DNA of 64,000 nucleotides from Armatimonadota bacterium. GTDB lineage: Bacteria; Sysuimicrobiota; Sysuimicrobiia; Sysuimicrobiales; Humicultoraceae. Numbering within the stretch: position 1 is the first letter of the stretch; the number at the start of each line of letters is the position of its first letter. Below the pieces are notes generated by a model that ran no database searches, was not told the origin of the DNA, and worked only from the letters and a program-made list of their open reading frames with translations. The stretch covers positions 111,651 to 175,650 of the forward strand of contig JAVHMA010000002.1 of NCBI GenBank assembly GCA_031081715.1. Reading direction: 5' to 3'. Of this stretch, positions 52,252-62,313 are shown piece after piece. The translations under genes and the position numbers were made by a program.

Positions 52252-53034
52252 TCAGTATACCGCCGCCGTCTCATCGAGTCTAGTGAGCACCTCCGGGCCG
52301 GCGGCGGTGACGGCGACCGTGTGCTCCGCGTGCGCGGATAGCGAGTGGTCGCGCGTCCGCACCGTCCAACCGTCGTCGTCCATCACCACGTCCGGCCCGC
52401 CCATGTTCACCATCGGCTCCACCGCGAGCGTCATCCCCACCCGGAGCGCCGGGCCGGTACCAGGGCGCCCCACGTTGGGGACCTGCGGGTCCTCGTGGAG
52501 CGCGCGGCCCACCCCGTGCCCGGCGAAGTCCCGCACCGCCGAGAACCCCGCGGCCTCCACCACCGACTGGATGGCCCACGAGACATCGCCCAGCGTGGCG
52601 CCCGGCCGCGCGGCCGCCACCCCCGCGTCCAGCGCCGCCTGGGTCGTCGCGATGAGCCGGCTCACCTCCGGCGGCACCTCGCCGACCGGTACCGTCACGG
52701 CCACATCGGCGTGGAACCCCTCCAGCCGAACGCCAAGGTCGATCGAGAGGAGCTCGCCCTCGCGCAGCACCCGCGGGCCGGGGATGCCGTGGACGACCTC
52801 GTCGTCGATCGACGTGCAGATACTCGCCGGGTAGCCCCGGTACCCTTTGAACGACGGCACGCCGCCGTGGTCGCGGATGACAGTCTCGGCCAGCCGGTCG
52901 AGCGCCTCGGTGGCGACCCCCGGGGCCACGGCACGCGCCACCTCGCGGAGCGCCACGGCGGCCACGCGGCCCGCGCGCCGCATGCGGGCGACCTCCGCGG
53001 GCGTCTTGGGCACGACCAGGCTGGGCGGCTTCAT
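52252..53034 (-). CDS. map: Methionine aminopeptidase type I
   Basis: Removes the initiator methionine co-translationally. 260 residues with the pita-bread fold. Metal ligands are visible in [17 protein letters not shown] (two aspartates), [14 protein letters not shown] (histidine), AVEPMVNM and [10 protein letters not shown] (glutamates). The substrate histidine is in [24 protein letters not shown] at 53034 overlaps the adk stop by 4 nt. Confidence 0.97.
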   Translation of the reverse strand: MKPPSLVVPKTPAEVARMRRAGRVAAVALREVARAVAPGVATEALDRLAETVIRDHGGVPSFKGYRGYPASICTSIDDEVVHGIPGPRVLREGELLSIDLGVRLEGFHADVAVTVPVGEVPPEVSRLIATTQAALDAGVAAARPGATLGDVSWAIQSVVEAAGFSAVRDFAGHGVGRALHEDPQVPNVGRPGTGPALRVGMTLAVEPMVNMGGPDVVMDDDGWTVRTRDHSLSAHAEHTVAVTAAGPEVLTRLDETAAVY

Positions 53035-53687
53035 CGCGTCCGCTGCGGCGCGACCAGCGCGGCGAGCGCCGCGGCGACCGCCCCCACGTCGCCCTCGGCG
53101 TCCACGCGCACGAACAGCCCGCGCGCCTCGTAGAACGCCAGCAGGGGCTCGGTCTGCTCGCGGTAGACCTGGAGCCGGCGCAGGACCGTCTCGGGCCGGT
53201 CGTCGTCGCGCATGTAGAGCGGGCTGCCGTCCAGGTCGCAGACGCCGGGGTGCGCCGGCGGACTCGACAGCAGGTTGTAGATGTGGCCGGCGGCGCGGCA
53301 CACCCGCCGGTTGCCGAGCCGCCTGATGAGCGTGGCCTCGCTGGCCTCGAAGTAGATCACGCGGTCCAGGCGGCGTCCCATCCCCGCCAGCATCGCCTCG
53401 AGCCCCTCGGCCTGCGCGATCGTCCGGGGGAACCCATCGAGGATGAACCCCACGGCCGCATCCGGCTGTTGCAGCCGCTCGGCGATGATACCGATCATCA
53501 CCGCGTCGGGCACCAGGTCGCCGGCGCGCATGTAGCGATCGGCCTCCAGGCCGAGCGGCTTGGACGCGGCGATCGCCGCACGCAGGATGTCCCCGGTGGA
53601 GACTTGCGGGATGCCGAGCATGCCGGACAGCCGCGCCGCCTGCGTCCCCTTCCCTGCGCCGGGCGGGCCCAGGAAGACCAGGTTCAC
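53031..53687 (-). CDS. adk: Adenylate kinase
   Basis: Interconverts ATP + AMP and 2 ADP. 218 residues: P-loop GPPGAGKGTQAARL (7-20), AMP-binding TGDILRAAI, and GFPRTIAQAEGLE. The LID domain has a partial zinc site: the first and third cysteine positions are kept (RRVCRAAGH and GVCDLDG), while the second is alanine and the fourth aspartate. Zinc may be lost or coordinated by Cys/His/Asp. It overlaps map and secY by 4 nt. Confidence 0.97.
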   Translation of the reverse strand: MNLVFLGPPGAGKGTQAARLSGMLGIPQVSTGDILRAAIAASKPLGLEADRYMRAGDLVPDAVMIGIIAERLQQPDAAVGFILDGFPRTIAQAEGLEAMLAGMGRRLDRVIYFEASEATLIRRLGNRRVCRAAGHIYNLLSSPPAHPGVCDLDGSPLYMRDDDRPETVLRRLQVYREQTEPLLAFYEARGLFVRVDAEGDVGAVAAALAALVAPQRTR

Positions 53688-54958
53688 CGCATGAACCCTT
53701 CATAGTGGCGCATGAGCACGTAGGCTTCCAGCTGCTTCATCGTCTCCAGCGCCACGCCGACCACGATGAGCAGCGAGGTCCCGGCCAGGTAGAGCGTGAG
53801 CACGCCGGTGCCCCGGGACAGGTAGACCGGCGCGATAGCGATCGCCGCCAGCGTCAGCGCCCCGACGAGCGTCAGGCGCTCGGTGACCCGGCCCAGGTAC
53901 TCCGCGGTCGGTCGGCCGGGCCGGATGCCGGGGATGAACCCCCCGTACTTCTTGATGTTGTTGGAGACGTCGTTCGGGTCGAACTGGACGGCGGTGTAGA
54001 AGTACGTGAAGACGATGATGAGCACGAAGTAGAGCAGGTCGCCCAGCGGCTGCCCGGGCAGGATGCGCTGCCCCCAGATGCGCAGCGGCTCCCAGTTCGA
54101 GAACTGCGCAATCGTCCCGGGGAACTGGAGCACGGAGATCGCAAAGATGATCGGGATGACGCCGGCCTGGATCACCCGGATCGGCAGGTGCGTGGACTGG
54201 CCGCCGTAGACGCGCCGACCGACCACGCGCTTCGCGTACTGGACCGGGATCTTGCGAACGGCCTGGGTGATCGCCACCACCGCGACGATGCTGACCAGGA
54301 TGACCACAACATCGAGCAGGAACTGCCAGACGGCGACCTCGCCCGCCCGCACCAGCGTGAGGGTCTGGGCGGTTTGCGCCGGCAGGCGGGCCACGATGCC
54401 GCCGAAGATGATGAGCGACACCCCGTTGCCCACGCCGTACTCGGTCATGATCTCGCCCATCCAGGTGAGCAGCATCGTCCCGGCGACCAGCGTGAGGACG
54501 ATCGTGGCCAGCGTGAGCGGCCGAACGTCGGGTACGGCACCCTGGCTGCGGATCAGATAGAGCTGGCCGACCGCCTGCACCAGCGCCAGCACCACCGTCA
54601 GGTAGCGGGTGTACATGCCGATCCGGCGGCGGCCGGCCTCGCCCTCCTCGGTGGCCATCTCCTTCAGCCGCGGGAAGACGACCTGGAGTAGGCTGAAGAT
54701 GATCGAGGCCGTGATGTACGGGAAGACGCCGAGGGCGAAGATGGCGAAGTTGGACAGCGCACCGCCCACGAACAGGTCGAGGAAGCTGAACAGGCTGCCT
54801 TGCTGCCGGAAGAGCTGCTCGATCGCCGCGACGTTGACCCCGGGTACCGGCAGGTGGGCGCCCAGGCGGTAGAGGATGAGCATGATGCCCGTGAAGATCA
54901 CCCGCCGCCGCAGGTCCGGGATACGTAGCGGGTTGGCCATCGAGCGGACCTGCATCAT
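53684..54958 (-). CDS. secY: Protein translocase subunit SecY
   Basis: Channel of the Sec translocon in the cytoplasmic membrane. 424 residues with ten membrane segments. Family signatures are visible: GVFPYITASIIFSLLQVVFP (segment 2), the plug region before it, the cytoplasmic loop KYGGFIPGIRPGRPT, and the C-terminal MKQLEAYVLMRHYEGF. ATG at 54958 has GAGGTG upstream and overlaps the rplO stop. SecE and SecG are not in the window. Confidence 0.98.
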   Translation of the reverse strand: MMQVRSMANPLRIPDLRRRVIFTGIMLILYRLGAHLPVPGVNVAAIEQLFRQQGSLFSFLDLFVGGALSNFAIFALGVFPYITASIIFSLLQVVFPRLKEMATEEGEAGRRRIGMYTRYLTVVLALVQAVGQLYLIRSQGAVPDVRPLTLATIVLTLVAGTMLLTWMGEIMTEYGVGNGVSLIIFGGIVARLPAQTAQTLTLVRAGEVAVWQFLLDVVVILVSIVAVVAITQAVRKIPVQYAKRVVGRRVYGGQSTHLPIRVIQAGVIPIIFAISVLQFPGTIAQFSNWEPLRIWGQRILPGQPLGDLLYFVLIIVFTYFYTAVQFDPNDVSNNIKKYGGFIPGIRPGRPTAEYLGRVTERLTLVGALTLAAIAIAPVYLSRGTGVLTLYLAGTSLLIVVGVALETMKQLEAYVLMRHYEGFMR

Positions 54959-55425
54959 CGGGCGAGCACCTCGGCGCGCCCGCCGGCGGCCTCGATCGCC
55001 TTCCGCGCGCCGGCGGTGAAGCCATGCGCGCGGACCACGAGGGCCACCCGCAGCTGGCCCGTGGCCAGCACCTTGACGCGCCCCCCGCCGACGAGTCCGG
55101 CGCCGCGCAGGACCGCGGGCGTGACCTCGGTGCCCGAGGCGAACCGGTTGAGGTCGCGGAGGCGCACCTCCTGCGGCCGCGGCCGCGGTCCACCGCCGGT
55201 CATATTGCTGCCCGCGCCGCGCACGCCGCGGCGGAACGGCAGCCGCTTGACCAGGGGCGTCTGACCGCCCTCGAAACCGGGGCGCGGCCCGGCCCCGGAG
55301 CGGGCCTTCTGGCCCTTGCGGCCCTTGCCGGCGTAGACGCCGCGCCCGGAGCCCAGACCACGGCCGACGCGGCGGCGGCGCCGACGGGCGCCGCGTGGTG
55401 CCCTCAGGTCGTCGATGAACGGCAT
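54955..55425 (-). CDS. rplO: 50S ribosomal protein L15
   Basis: 156 residues. The glycine/arginine-rich N-terminal tail (RVGRGLGSGRGVYAGKGRKG) threads into 23S rRNA; the globular part ends with VVRAHGFTAGARKAIEAAGG. It begins 14 nt after rpsE, with no room for rpmD (L30), which usually lies between them. It overlaps secY by 4 nt. Confidence 0.97.
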   Translation of the reverse strand: MPFIDDLRAPRGARRRRRRVGRGLGSGRGVYAGKGRKGQKARSGAGPRPGFEGGQTPLVKRLPFRRGVRGAGSNMTGGGPRPRPQEVRLRDLNRFASGTEVTPAVLRGAGLVGGGRVKVLATGQLRVALVVRAHGFTAGARKAIEAAGGRAEVLAR

Positions 55426-55439
55426 GTCCTCTCCCCCTG

Positions 55440-55952
55440 CTACGCCCTGACCGCCAGGGCCTCGACGGGCCGGCCGCGCATACGCGCGACCTCCTCGGGC
55501 TGGCGGAGCGCCTCGAGGCCAGCCAGGGTCGCGCGGGCTACGTTGATCGCGTTGGTGGAGCCCAGCGCCTTGGTCAGGATGTCCTTGATGCCGGCCGCCT
55601 CGAGCACGGCCCGCACGGCGCCGCCGGCGATGACGCCGGTCCCCGGCGAGGCGGGCCGAAGCAGCACCGAGGACGCGCCGAACCTCCCCACCACCTCGTG
55701 CGGGATCGTCGTGCCCTGCCGGCGCACCGCGAGCAGGCTCTTCTTCGCGTCCTCGACCGCCTTGCGGATCGCGTCGGGCACCTCGGAGGCCTTCCCCAGC
55801 CCCACCCCGACGTGGCCGTTCTCGTCGCCGACGACGACCAGGGCGCTGAACTTGAAGCGCTTGGCGCCCTTGGTCACCTTGGCGACGCGGTTGATGAAGA
55901 CCGCCTTCTCGACGGACAGGTTCACGCTGGACGGGTCGATGCGTGGCGGCAT
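55440..55952 (-). CDS. rpsE: 30S ribosomal protein S5
   Basis: Decoding-site fidelity protein. 170 residues with the N-terminal RNA-binding domain ([40 protein letters not shown]) and the C-terminal domain ([36 protein letters not shown]). It is 15 nt downstream of rplR and followed directly by rplO, rpmD being absent. Confidence 0.98.
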   Translation of the reverse strand: MPPRIDPSSVNLSVEKAVFINRVAKVTKGAKRFKFSALVVVGDENGHVGVGLGKASEVPDAIRKAVEDAKKSLLAVRRQGTTIPHEVVGRFGASSVLLRPASPGTGVIAGGAVRAVLEAAGIKDILTKALGSTNAINVARATLAGLEALRQPEEVARMRGRPVEALAVRA

Positions 55953-55967
55953 CCGGCTCTCCTCCGA

Positions 55968-56336
55968 TCAGAACTCCAGCCCGGCCTTGCGTGCGGCGTC
56001 CGCCAGAGCCCGGACGCGGCCGTGGTAAAGGTAGCCCCCGCGGTCGAAGACGACCGCGACCACACCGCGAGCTCGCGCGCGCCGCGCGAGCACCTCGCCC
56101 ACCACCGCCGCGGCCTCGGCCTTCTTCTTGCCGGCGACCTGCGCGCGGATCTCCGGATCGAGCGTGGACGCCGCGGCGAGCGTGCGGCCGCTGGCATCGT
56201 CGATCACCTGGGCGTAGATCTGCTTCAGACTGCGGAACACCGACAGCCGCGGCCGGCCGGCGGTCCCGACCAGCCGGCGCCGGGTGCGCCGGTGGCGGCG
56301 CTGGCGGAGTGCGTTGCGATCAGCCCGTGTGTACAT
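55968..56336 (-). CDS. rplR: 50S ribosomal protein L18
   Basis: Binds 5S rRNA in the central protuberance. 122 residues with a basic N-terminus ([18 protein letters not shown]), [20 protein letters not shown], and the C-terminal [23 protein letters not shown] at 56336 is the first start in the gap after rplF. It lies between rplF and rpsE as expected. Confidence 0.98.
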   Translation of the reverse strand: MYTRADRNALRQRRHRRTRRRLVGTAGRPRLSVFRSLKQIYAQVIDDASGRTLAAASTLDPEIRAQVAGKKKAEAAAVVGEVLARRARARGVVAVVFDRGGYLYHGRVRALADAARKAGLEF

Positions 56337-56356
56337 GTGCGCGCTCTCCCGTCCTG

Positions 56357-56908
56357 CTATGCCTTGCCGGCGGCCTTGCCGGCCTTGCCGGCCCGCAGCC
56401 GCAGGCGCTCGCCCGCGTACCGGATGCCCTTCCCCTTGTAGGCGTCGGGCGGCCGAATCGCGCGGATCGTGGCCGCGAGCTGGCCAACCGCCTCGCGGTC
56501 GGTCCCGGTCACCGCCAGCCGGTTCGGCTGCGGCACCTCGATCTCCACACCCGGGGGCGGGGTGACCTCCACCGGGTGCGAGAACCCGACCTGAAGCGTC
56601 ACCTGCCGGCCCTGCTTGATGGCACGGTAGCCCACGCCGTGGATCTCGAGATCGACCCGATACCCGTCCACGACGCCGCGCACCATGTTCGCGATGAGCG
56701 CGCGCGTGAGGCCGTGCAGCGCGCGGTGGTGCCGTTGGTCGGTCGGCCGCGCCACGGTCACCGCGCCGCCCGCTACCGCGACCCGGATGTCGGGGTGCAC
56801 GTCGCGCACGAGCGTCCCCCGGGGCCCCTTCACCTCCACGGTGCGGCCCGCCACCTTCACCTCGACCCCGGCCGGCACCGGAACCGGCAGCCGTCCAATC
56901 CGCGACAT
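56357..56908 (-). CDS. rplF: 50S ribosomal protein L6
   Basis: 183 residues with two related domains: [17 protein letters not shown] and [14 protein letters not shown] at the start, then [20 protein letters not shown] and the C-terminal signature [16 protein letters not shown], which contacts the sarcin-ricin loop. The tail ends in a Lys/Ala/Gly repeat ([11 protein letters not shown]). It lies 22 nt after rpsH. Confidence 0.98.
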   Translation of the reverse strand: MSRIGRLPVPVPAGVEVKVAGRTVEVKGPRGTLVRDVHPDIRVAVAGGAVTVARPTDQRHHRALHGLTRALIANMVRGVVDGYRVDLEIHGVGYRAIKQGRQVTLQVGFSHPVEVTPPPGVEIEVPQPNRLAVTGTDREAVGQLAATIRAIRPPDAYKGKGIRYAGERLRLRAGKAGKAAGKA

Positions 56909-56930
56909 GGTCCCGCTCCTCCCGGCCCAC

Positions 56931-57335
56931 CTACCAGATGTAGCAGAGGACCTCGCCGCCCACGCCGAGACGGCGGGCCTCGCGATCGGTCATCAGGCCC
57001 CGCGAGGTCGACAGGATCGCCACGCCCAGGCCGCCGCGCACACGCGGCACGGCCCCCCGCTTCGCGTAGATGCGCAACCCCGGCCGGCTGACCCGCCGGA
57101 TGCCGCTGAGCACCTGCTGCCGGCGCGGGCCGTAGCGGAGCTGGAGCCGGAGCTGACTCTGGGGCCGCCGCTCGACGACCTGCACGTCGGCCAGGTAGCC
57201 CTCGGACTTGAGGATGCGGGCGATCTCGAGCTTCAGCCGGCTCGCCGGGACCAGGACATGATCGTGCCGGGCCGCGTTGGCGTTGCGCAGCCGCGTCAGC
57301 ATGTCCGCGATGGAATCGGTCACCACGCCACCCAC
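56931..57335 (-). CDS. rpsH: 30S ribosomal protein S8
   Basis: Binds helix 21 of 16S rRNA. 134 residues: [32 protein letters not shown], and the C-terminal [34 protein letters not shown] at 57335 is supported by GGGGAG 6 nt upstream; a GTG four codons later is the alternative. It follows rpsZ. Confidence 0.97.
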   Translation of the reverse strand: MGGVVTDSIADMLTRLRNANAARHDHVLVPASRLKLEIARILKSEGYLADVQVVERRPQSQLRLQLRYGPRRQQVLSGIRRVSRPGLRIYAKRGAVPRVRGGLGVAILSTSRGLMTDREARRLGVGGEVLCYIW

Positions 57336-57348
57336 GAGCGACTCCCCC

Positions 57349-57534
57349 TCACCAGCTGGCCTTGACCATGCCCGGAATCTCCCCGCGGTAGGCGAGCTGC
57401 CGCAGGCAGATCCGGCACAGGCCGAGCTTCCGGAACACGGCGCGCGGCCGGCCGCAGCGCCGGCACCGGGTGTAGGCTCGGACCGCGAACTTTGGCGTGC
57501 GCTTCCAGCGCTCCAGCGTCGACTTCTTCGGCAC
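57349..57534 (-). CDS. rpsZ: 30S ribosomal protein S14 type Z
   Basis: 61 residues, the short zinc-binding form found in Gram-positive and thermophilic lineages. The two pairs C24-C27 (CRRCG) and C40-C43 (CRIC) bind zinc; the C-terminus [15 protein letters not shown] is diagnostic. It lies between rplE and rpsH. Confidence 0.98.
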   Translation of the reverse strand: MPKKSTLERWKRTPKFAVRAYTRCRRCGRPRAVFRKLGLCRICLRQLAYRGEIPGMVKASW

Positions 57535-57554
57535 CCTCTGCTCCTCCCAACCCG

Positions 57555-58115
57555 CTACGCGCCCGCGGCGCCGCCCTCGCGGAGCGGCAGGCCGAGCCGG
57601 CGCAGCAGCTCGCGCGCCTGCTCGTCGTCGGGCGCGCTTGTCACCACGGTCACGTCCAGCCCCCTAATCTTGTCCACCTTGTCGTACTCGATCTCGGGGA
57701 AGATGAGCTGCTCCTTGATCCCCAGGTTCAGGTTGCCCCGGCCGTCGAACGCGCGCTCTGAGACGCCCTTGAAGTCCTTGATGCGCGGCAGCGCGATGTT
57801 GAACAGCTTGTCGAGGAACTGGTACATGCGCTCTCCGCGCAGCGTCACCTTGACGCCGATCGGCATGCCCTGCCGCAGCTTGAACGCGGCGATCGAGCGC
57901 CGCGCGCGCGTCACCACCGGCTTCTGCCCGCTGATCAGCGTCACGTCCTCCACGACCTTGTCGATCTGGCGCGGGTCGGCCACGGCGCCGCCGACCCGCA
58001 CGTTGATGACGACCTTCTCGACCCGGGGCACCTGCATGGGGTTACGGAACCCGAACCGCTCACGCAGTCCCGGCGCCACCTCGGTCTGGTACCGCTCCTT
58101 CAGCCTGGCTGCCAT
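57555..58115 (-). CDS. rplE: 50S ribosomal protein L5
   Basis: 5S rRNA-binding protein of the central protuberance. 186 residues with [39 protein letters not shown], and [20 protein letters not shown]. The C-terminal [20 protein letters not shown] is typical. It lies between rplX and rpsZ. Confidence 0.98.
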   Translation of the reverse strand: MAARLKERYQTEVAPGLRERFGFRNPMQVPRVEKVVINVRVGGAVADPRQIDKVVEDVTLISGQKPVVTRARRSIAAFKLRQGMPIGVKVTLRGERMYQFLDKLFNIALPRIKDFKGVSERAFDGRGNLNLGIKEQLIFPEIEYDKVDKIRGLDVTVVTSAPDDEQARELLRRLGLPLREGGAAGA

Positions 58116-58127
58116 CCGCGTCCCGCC

Positions 58128-58472
58128 CTATGTCTCGAGTGGTTCGCCGCAGTGCTTGCAGACGCGCACGCGGGAGCCGTCGCCGAGCACGCGTCGCCCC
58201 ATGCGGGAGGCCTCGCCGCACCGGGGGCAGACCACCATCAGCCGCGCCGCCGGCAGTGGCGCGGGGATCTCCATGATGCCGCCCTGGTGCCCCTTGCGCG
58301 GGTTGGGCTTCGTGTGCCGCTTGACCAGGTTCACGCCCTCGACGATCGCGCGGCCCTCGGCCCGCCGGACCTCCAGCACCTTGCCGCGCCGGCCGGCGTG
58401 CTTGCCGCCGATCACCTCGACCATGTCCCCCTTGCGCACGTGCACGCGGGGCCCTCCCGCCGCAACCGCCAT
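58128..58472 (-). CDS. rplX: 50S ribosomal protein L24
   Basis: Assembly-initiating protein. 114 residues: KOW motif [40 protein letters not shown], and a C-terminal zinc-ribbon-like region with [10 protein letters not shown] and CKHCGEPL. Two CxxC pairs suggest zinc binding. The start is ATG at 58472. Confidence 0.97.
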   Translation of the reverse strand: MAVAAGGPRVHVRKGDMVEVIGGKHAGRRGKVLEVRRAEGRAIVEGVNLVKRHTKPNPRKGHQGGIMEIPAPLPAARLMVVCPRCGEASRMGRRVLGDGSRVRVCKHCGEPLET

Positions 58473-58494
58473 GCCCGTCCCTCCGCCCCGCGCC

Positions 58495-58863
58495 CTACAG
58501 CACTTCCGGCGCGAGCGAGATGATCTTCATGAACTGCTTCTCGCGGAGCTCGCGCGCGACCGGCCCGAAGATGCGAGTGCCCCGGGGGTTGGCCGCATCC
58601 GAGAGCAGCACCGCCGCGTTGTCGTCGAACCGAATGTAGGACCCGTCGCCGCGGCGCAGCTCCTTCTTCGTGCGCACCACCACGGCGCGCACCACGTCCC
58701 CCTTCTTCACCGGGCTGTTGGGGATGGCCGCCTTCACCGAGGCCACGATGACGTCGCCGACCGTGGCGTAGCGGCGGTGCGAGCCCCCGGCCACGCGGAT
58801 GCAGAGGATCTCCCGCGCCCCGGTGTTGTCCGCGACCTTCAGCCGGCTCTGCTGCTGGATCAT
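58495..58863 (-). CDS. rplN: 50S ribosomal protein L14
   Basis: 122 residues of the very conserved L14 barrel: [54 protein letters not shown] and the C-terminal [16 protein letters not shown]. It forms an intersubunit bridge. It lies between rpsQ and rplX. Confidence 0.98.
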   Translation of the reverse strand: MIQQQSRLKVADNTGAREILCIRVAGGSHRRYATVGDVIVASVKAAIPNSPVKKGDVVRAVVVRTKKELRRGDGSYIRFDDNAAVLLSDAANPRGTRIFGPVARELREKQFMKIISLAPEVL

Positions 58864-58881
58864 CGTCGTCCTCCGCCCGTG

Positions 58882-59139
58882 CTACCGCGCCCGCTCGACG
58901 ACCTCAACCACCCGCCAGCGCTTGTCGCGGGAGAGCGGCCGCGTCTCGGCGATGCGCACGCGGTCCCCGACCTTGACCGCGTCGGTGTCGTCGTGCGCCT
59001 TGACCGTCTTGAACCGTCGCAGCGTCTTCTTGTACAGGGGATGCCGCGTGGTCGTCTCGATGCGGACCACCACGGTCTTGGTCATCCTGTCGCTCGTGAC
59101 GACCCCGATCTGCTCCTTGCGCCTGCCCCGCTCGTCCAT
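58882..59139 (-). CDS. rpsQ: 30S ribosomal protein S17
   Basis: 85 residues, OB fold binding the 5' domain of 16S rRNA. Motifs: QIGVVTSDRMTKTVVVRIE, HPLYKKTLRRFKTVKAHDD, VRIAETRPLSRDKRWRVVEV. Full length for the family. It lies 10 nt after rpmC. Confidence 0.98.
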   Translation of the reverse strand: MDERGRRKEQIGVVTSDRMTKTVVVRIETTTRHPLYKKTLRRFKTVKAHDDTDAVKVGDRVRIAETRPLSRDKRWRVVEVVERAR

Positions 59140-59149
59140 CGCGCTCCCC

Positions 59150-59347
59150 TCAGGCCCCGCGGCCGGCCGCCGCGCGCTCGGCCAGGACCATCTTCAGCCG
59201 GGCCACGTCGCGGCGCAGCTCCCGGATCTTGGCGGTGTTGCGCTGCGTGGACACCTTGACGCGGAGCCCCCAGAGCTCGCGCTCGGCGTCCTCGAGCTTC
59301 TTGGCCAGCTCGGCCGCGGTCATCTCGCGCAGGGCGCTCGCTTTCAT
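59150..59347 (-). CDS. rpmC: 50S ribosomal protein L29
   Basis: 65 residues forming the two-helix L29 hairpin (ALREMTAAELAKKLEDAERE, RNTAKIRELRRDVARLKMVL). It lies at the peptide exit site. ATG at 59347 comes 2 nt after the rplP stop. Confidence 0.97.
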   Translation of the reverse strand: MKASALREMTAAELAKKLEDAERELWGLRVKVSTQRNTAKIRELRRDVARLKMVLAERAAAGRGA

Positions 59348-59349
59348 GG

Positions 59350-59763
59350 TCAGGCCACCACCCGCCGGACGAACGTCGTCCGGATCGGCAGCTTGTGGGC
59401 GGCCAGGGCCATCGCCTGCCGTGCCTGGTCCTCGGGTACGCCCGCCAGCTCGAACAGGACGCGCCCGGGCCGCACGACGACCACCCAGAACTCGGGGTTG
59501 CCCTTGCCGCTGCCCATGCGGGTCTCCGCGGGCTTCTTGGTCACCGGTTTGTCGGGGAACACGCGGATCCAGAGCTTGCCGCCGCGCTTGATGAAGCGGG
59601 TGATCGTCCGGCGGGCGGCCTCGAGCTGCGCCCCGGTAACCCACCCGGGCGCCAGCGCCTGGAGCCCGTACTCCCCGAAGGCCACGGTGGCACCGGCGTG
59701 CGCCTTCCCGGCCATGGTACCGCGGTGGGCCTTACGAAACTTGGTCCGCTTCGGCGTGAGCAT
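59350..59763 (-). CDS. rplP: 50S ribosomal protein L16
   Basis: 137 residues near the peptidyl transferase centre. [20 protein letters not shown] at the N-terminus, then [49 protein letters not shown] precedes the ATG at 59763. The 5' end overlaps the 3' end of rpsC by 32 nt, longer than usual. Confidence 0.98.
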   Translation of the reverse strand: MLTPKRTKFRKAHRGTMAGKAHAGATVAFGEYGLQALAPGWVTGAQLEAARRTITRFIKRGGKLWIRVFPDKPVTKKPAETRMGSGKGNPEFWVVVVRPGRVLFELAGVPEDQARQAMALAAHKLPIRTTFVRRVVA

Positions 59764-60502
59764 CGCCGCTCTTCCTCCTTACGTTCGGGGCCGGGCCACG
59801 GCTGGGGATCACCACCGGCCCGCCGGCACCGCCCTCGCCCCGCGGCGGCCGCCGTAGCTCGGGCTCGTGGCGTCGGGCCTCCGGCAGGATGTCGCCCCGA
59901 TAGATCCACACCCGCACGCCGATGCGGCCGTAGGTCGTCAGCGCCTCGGCCACGCCGTAGTCGATGTCGGCGCGCAGGGTGTGGAGCGGAACCCGCCCCT
60001 CGCGGTACCACTCGTACCGCGCAATCTCGGCGCCGCCGAGCCGGCCGCTGCAGGCGATGCGGATGCCCTTCGCGCCCGCGCGCAGGCTCCGCTGGACCGC
60101 CTGCTTCATGGCGCGGCGGTAGGCGATCCGCCGCTCGAGCTGCTGGGCCACGTTCTCGGCGACGAGCTGCGCCTCGATCTCGGGCCGGCGCACCTCATTG
60201 ACGCTCAGCATGATCTGCCGGCCGGTCAGCGCGTCGAGCTCCTTCTTGAGCGCGTCGATCCCGGTGCCGCCCCGGCCGATGATGATCCCCGGCCGGGCCG
60301 AGTGGATGACCACGCGCACGCGGTTGGCGGCGCGCTCGATCTCGACCCGCGAGATGCCGGCGCGGTAGAGCTTCTTCTTGATGAGCGTCCGGATCTTCTG
60401 ATCCTCGGCGATCCCGTCCGCCATGTGCCGGGCGTACCACCGGGACTCCCAGTCCCGGATGATCCCGACCCGCAGCCCGACCGGATTAACCTTCTGCCCC
60501 AC
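59732..60502 (-). CDS. rpsC: 30S ribosomal protein S3
   Basis: mRNA-entry protein. 256 residues: [20 protein letters not shown], the KH domain with GRGG ([18 protein letters not shown]), and [20 protein letters not shown]. The C-terminal tail after [11 protein letters not shown] is about 35 residues longer than the core family and runs into rplP by 32 nt. Confidence 0.98.
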   Translation of the reverse strand: MGQKVNPVGLRVGIIRDWESRWYARHMADGIAEDQKIRTLIKKKLYRAGISRVEIERAANRVRVVIHSARPGIIIGRGGTGIDALKKELDALTGRQIMLSVNEVRRPEIEAQLVAENVAQQLERRIAYRRAMKQAVQRSLRAGAKGIRIACSGRLGGAEIARYEWYREGRVPLHTLRADIDYGVAEALTTYGRIGVRVWIYRGDILPEARRHEPELRRPPRGEGGAGGPVVIPSRGPAPNVRRKSGDAHAEADQVS

Positions 60503-60528
60503 CTGTCACCTCCGGACCCGCGTCTCGA

Positions 60529-60870
60529 CTACCGGCCCGTGCGCTCGCCGACGACCACGGTGATGTGGCTGCTGCGCTTCTGGATCACGTCCGCCCGCCC
60601 GCGCGCCCGCGGGATCACCCGCTTCGCCACCGGCGCGCGGTCGGCGTACGCGCGCGCAACGATCAGCGCGTCGCGGTCGAGCTCATGGTTGTTCTCCGCG
60701 TTGGCGACGGCGGAACGCAGCACCTTGGCGACGGCGCGGGGCGCCTCGCCCGGGGCCGCGCGCAGCCGCGCCTCGGCCTCGTCGACCGGCAGGCCGCGCA
60801 GCCCGTCCAGCGCCCGCCGCACCTTGAGCGGTGAGATCGTCACGTACTTCGCGGTGGCCCTGACCTCCAT
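60529..60870 (-). CDS. rplV: 50S ribosomal protein L22
   Basis: 113 residues. MEVRATAKYVTISPLKVRRA, LRSAVANAENNHELDRDALI, and the tunnel-lining loop ending RVIPRARGRADVIQKRSSHI. It lines the peptide exit tunnel, where macrolides act. It lies between rpsS and rpsC. Confidence 0.98.
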   Translation of the reverse strand: MEVRATAKYVTISPLKVRRALDGLRGLPVDEAEARLRAAPGEAPRAVAKVLRSAVANAENNHELDRDALIVARAYADRAPVAKRVIPRARGRADVIQKRSSHITVVVGERTGR

Positions 60871-60883
60871 CGTCTGCCTCCGG

Positions 60884-61168
60884 CTACTTCAGGGCGGTGG
60901 ACCGCTCGGTGGCCGTCCCATGGCCGCGGAACGTTCGCGTCGGGGCGAACTCCCCGAGCTTGTGCCCGACCATCTGCTCCGTGACGTAAATCGGCACGTG
61001 CTTCCGGCCGTCGTAGACCGCGATCGTGTGCCCGACGAACTCGGGCAGCACGGTCGACCGCCGCGACCAGGTCTTGATCACCCGTCGCTCCCGCGACCGG
61101 TTGAGCTCGCGGACCTTCGCGGCCAGGTGGTCGTCGACGAACGGTCCTTTCTTCTTCGAGCGCCCCAT
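60884..61168 (-). CDS. rpsS: 30S ribosomal protein S19
   Basis: 94 residues. [60 protein letters not shown] and TRTFRGHG are the family motifs. It contacts S13 in the 30S head. It lies between rplB and rplV. Confidence 0.98.
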   Translation of the reverse strand: MGRSKKKGPFVDDHLAAKVRELNRSRERRVIKTWSRRSTVLPEFVGHTIAVYDGRKHVPIYVTEQMVGHKLGEFAPTRTFRGHGTATERSTALK

Positions 61169-61183
61169 CGCGCTGTGCGCCTC

Positions 61184-62008
61184 CTACCGCCGCCGCTTGG
61201 CGATGAGCGCGTCGCTGCGCTTCGCCTTGCGGGTCTTGTACCCAAGGGTGGGCTTGCCCCACGGGCTCACCGGGCCGGGCATGCCGATCGGCGACCGGCC
61301 CTCGCCGCCGCCGTGCGGGTGACTCGATGGGTCCATGGCGACGCCGCGCACGGTGGGTCGGCGGCCCATCCAGCGCGCGCGGCCCGCCTTCCCGATTTTG
61401 ATCGCCTCGTGCTCGACGTTGCCGACCTGGCCGACGGTGGCCTTGCAGTCGATCGGCACCAGGCGGACCTCGCCCGACGGCAGGCGCAGGTGTGCGTAGG
61501 CGCCTTCCTTGGCCATGATCTGCGCGCCCGCGCCCGCGGCCCGCACCATCTGCCCGCCGCGCCGGGGGACGAGCTCGACGTTGTGCACGATCGTGCCGAC
61601 CGGGATCGCGCGCACCGGCAGGGCGTTGCCGGGTCGAATATCGGCGTCGGGCCCGGACGAGACCGCATCGCCCACGGCCAGGCCGGCCGGTGCCAGGATG
61701 TAGCGCTTCTCCCCGTCAGCGTAGTGCAGCAGCGCCAGGCGCGCCGACCGGTTGGGATCGTACTCGATCGCCGCGACGCGGGCGACCACGCCGTCCTTGT
61801 CGCGCTTGAAGTCGACCACCCGATACTGCCGCTTGTGGCCGCCGCCCTGGTGGCGCACGGTCACCTTGCCCTGGCGGTTGCGGCCGCCCCGCGCGCGCAG
61901 CGGCTGCACGAGGGCACGCTCGGGCTCGGTCTTCGTGATCTCCTCGAACGTCGAGACGGTCGCGAAGCGCCGGCCCGGCGTGGTTGGGGCGTACTTCTTC
62001 ACTCCCAT
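61184..62008 (-). CDS. rplB: 50S ribosomal protein L2
   Basis: 274 residues, essential for subunit joining and the peptidyl transferase centre. [40 protein letters not shown], the conserved [20 protein letters not shown] with the key histidine, and [16 protein letters not shown]. Full length. It lies between rplW and rpsS. Confidence 0.98.
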   Translation of the reverse strand: MGVKKYAPTTPGRRFATVSTFEEITKTEPERALVQPLRARGGRNRQGKVTVRHQGGGHKRQYRVVDFKRDKDGVVARVAAIEYDPNRSARLALLHYADGEKRYILAPAGLAVGDAVSSGPDADIRPGNALPVRAIPVGTIVHNVELVPRRGGQMVRAAGAGAQIMAKEGAYAHLRLPSGEVRLVPIDCKATVGQVGNVEHEAIKIGKAGRARWMGRRPTVRGVAMDPSSHPHGGGEGRSPIGMPGPVSPWGKPTLGYKTRKAKRSDALIAKRRR

Positions 62009-62028
62009 CGTCGCCTCCCCGGCCCCTC

Positions 62029-62313
62029 CTACGTCAGGCTCTCGAGATCGATCTTCTGCCCGGGCGCCAGCGTGACGATCGCCTTCCGGAAGCCCGGGGC
62101 GGCGTACGTGTACCGGCCCCGACGGCGCATCCGGCCCGGGAGGTTGATGACGTGCACCTTGCGCACCTGGACCGCGAATAGGTCCTGCACCGCCTGCTTG
62201 ACGGCGAGCTTGTTGGCGCCGGGCGCCACCTCGAACGTGTACTTGCCGATCTCGTTGCCGCGCAGGCTCTTCTCGGTCAGGATCGGCCGGCGGACGACCT
62301 CGCGTGGGTTCAC
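62029..62313 (-). CDS. rplW: 50S ribosomal protein L23
   Basis: 94 residues; docking site for trigger factor and SRP at the tunnel exit. [20 protein letters not shown] and [20 protein letters not shown] are typical, followed by the [20 protein letters not shown] segment. GTG at 62313 overlaps the rplD stop by 4 nt. Confidence 0.97.
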   Translation of the reverse strand: MNPREVVRRPILTEKSLRGNEIGKYTFEVAPGANKLAVKQAVQDLFAVQVRKVHVINLPGRMRRRGRYTYAAPGFRKAIVTLAPGQKIDLESLT

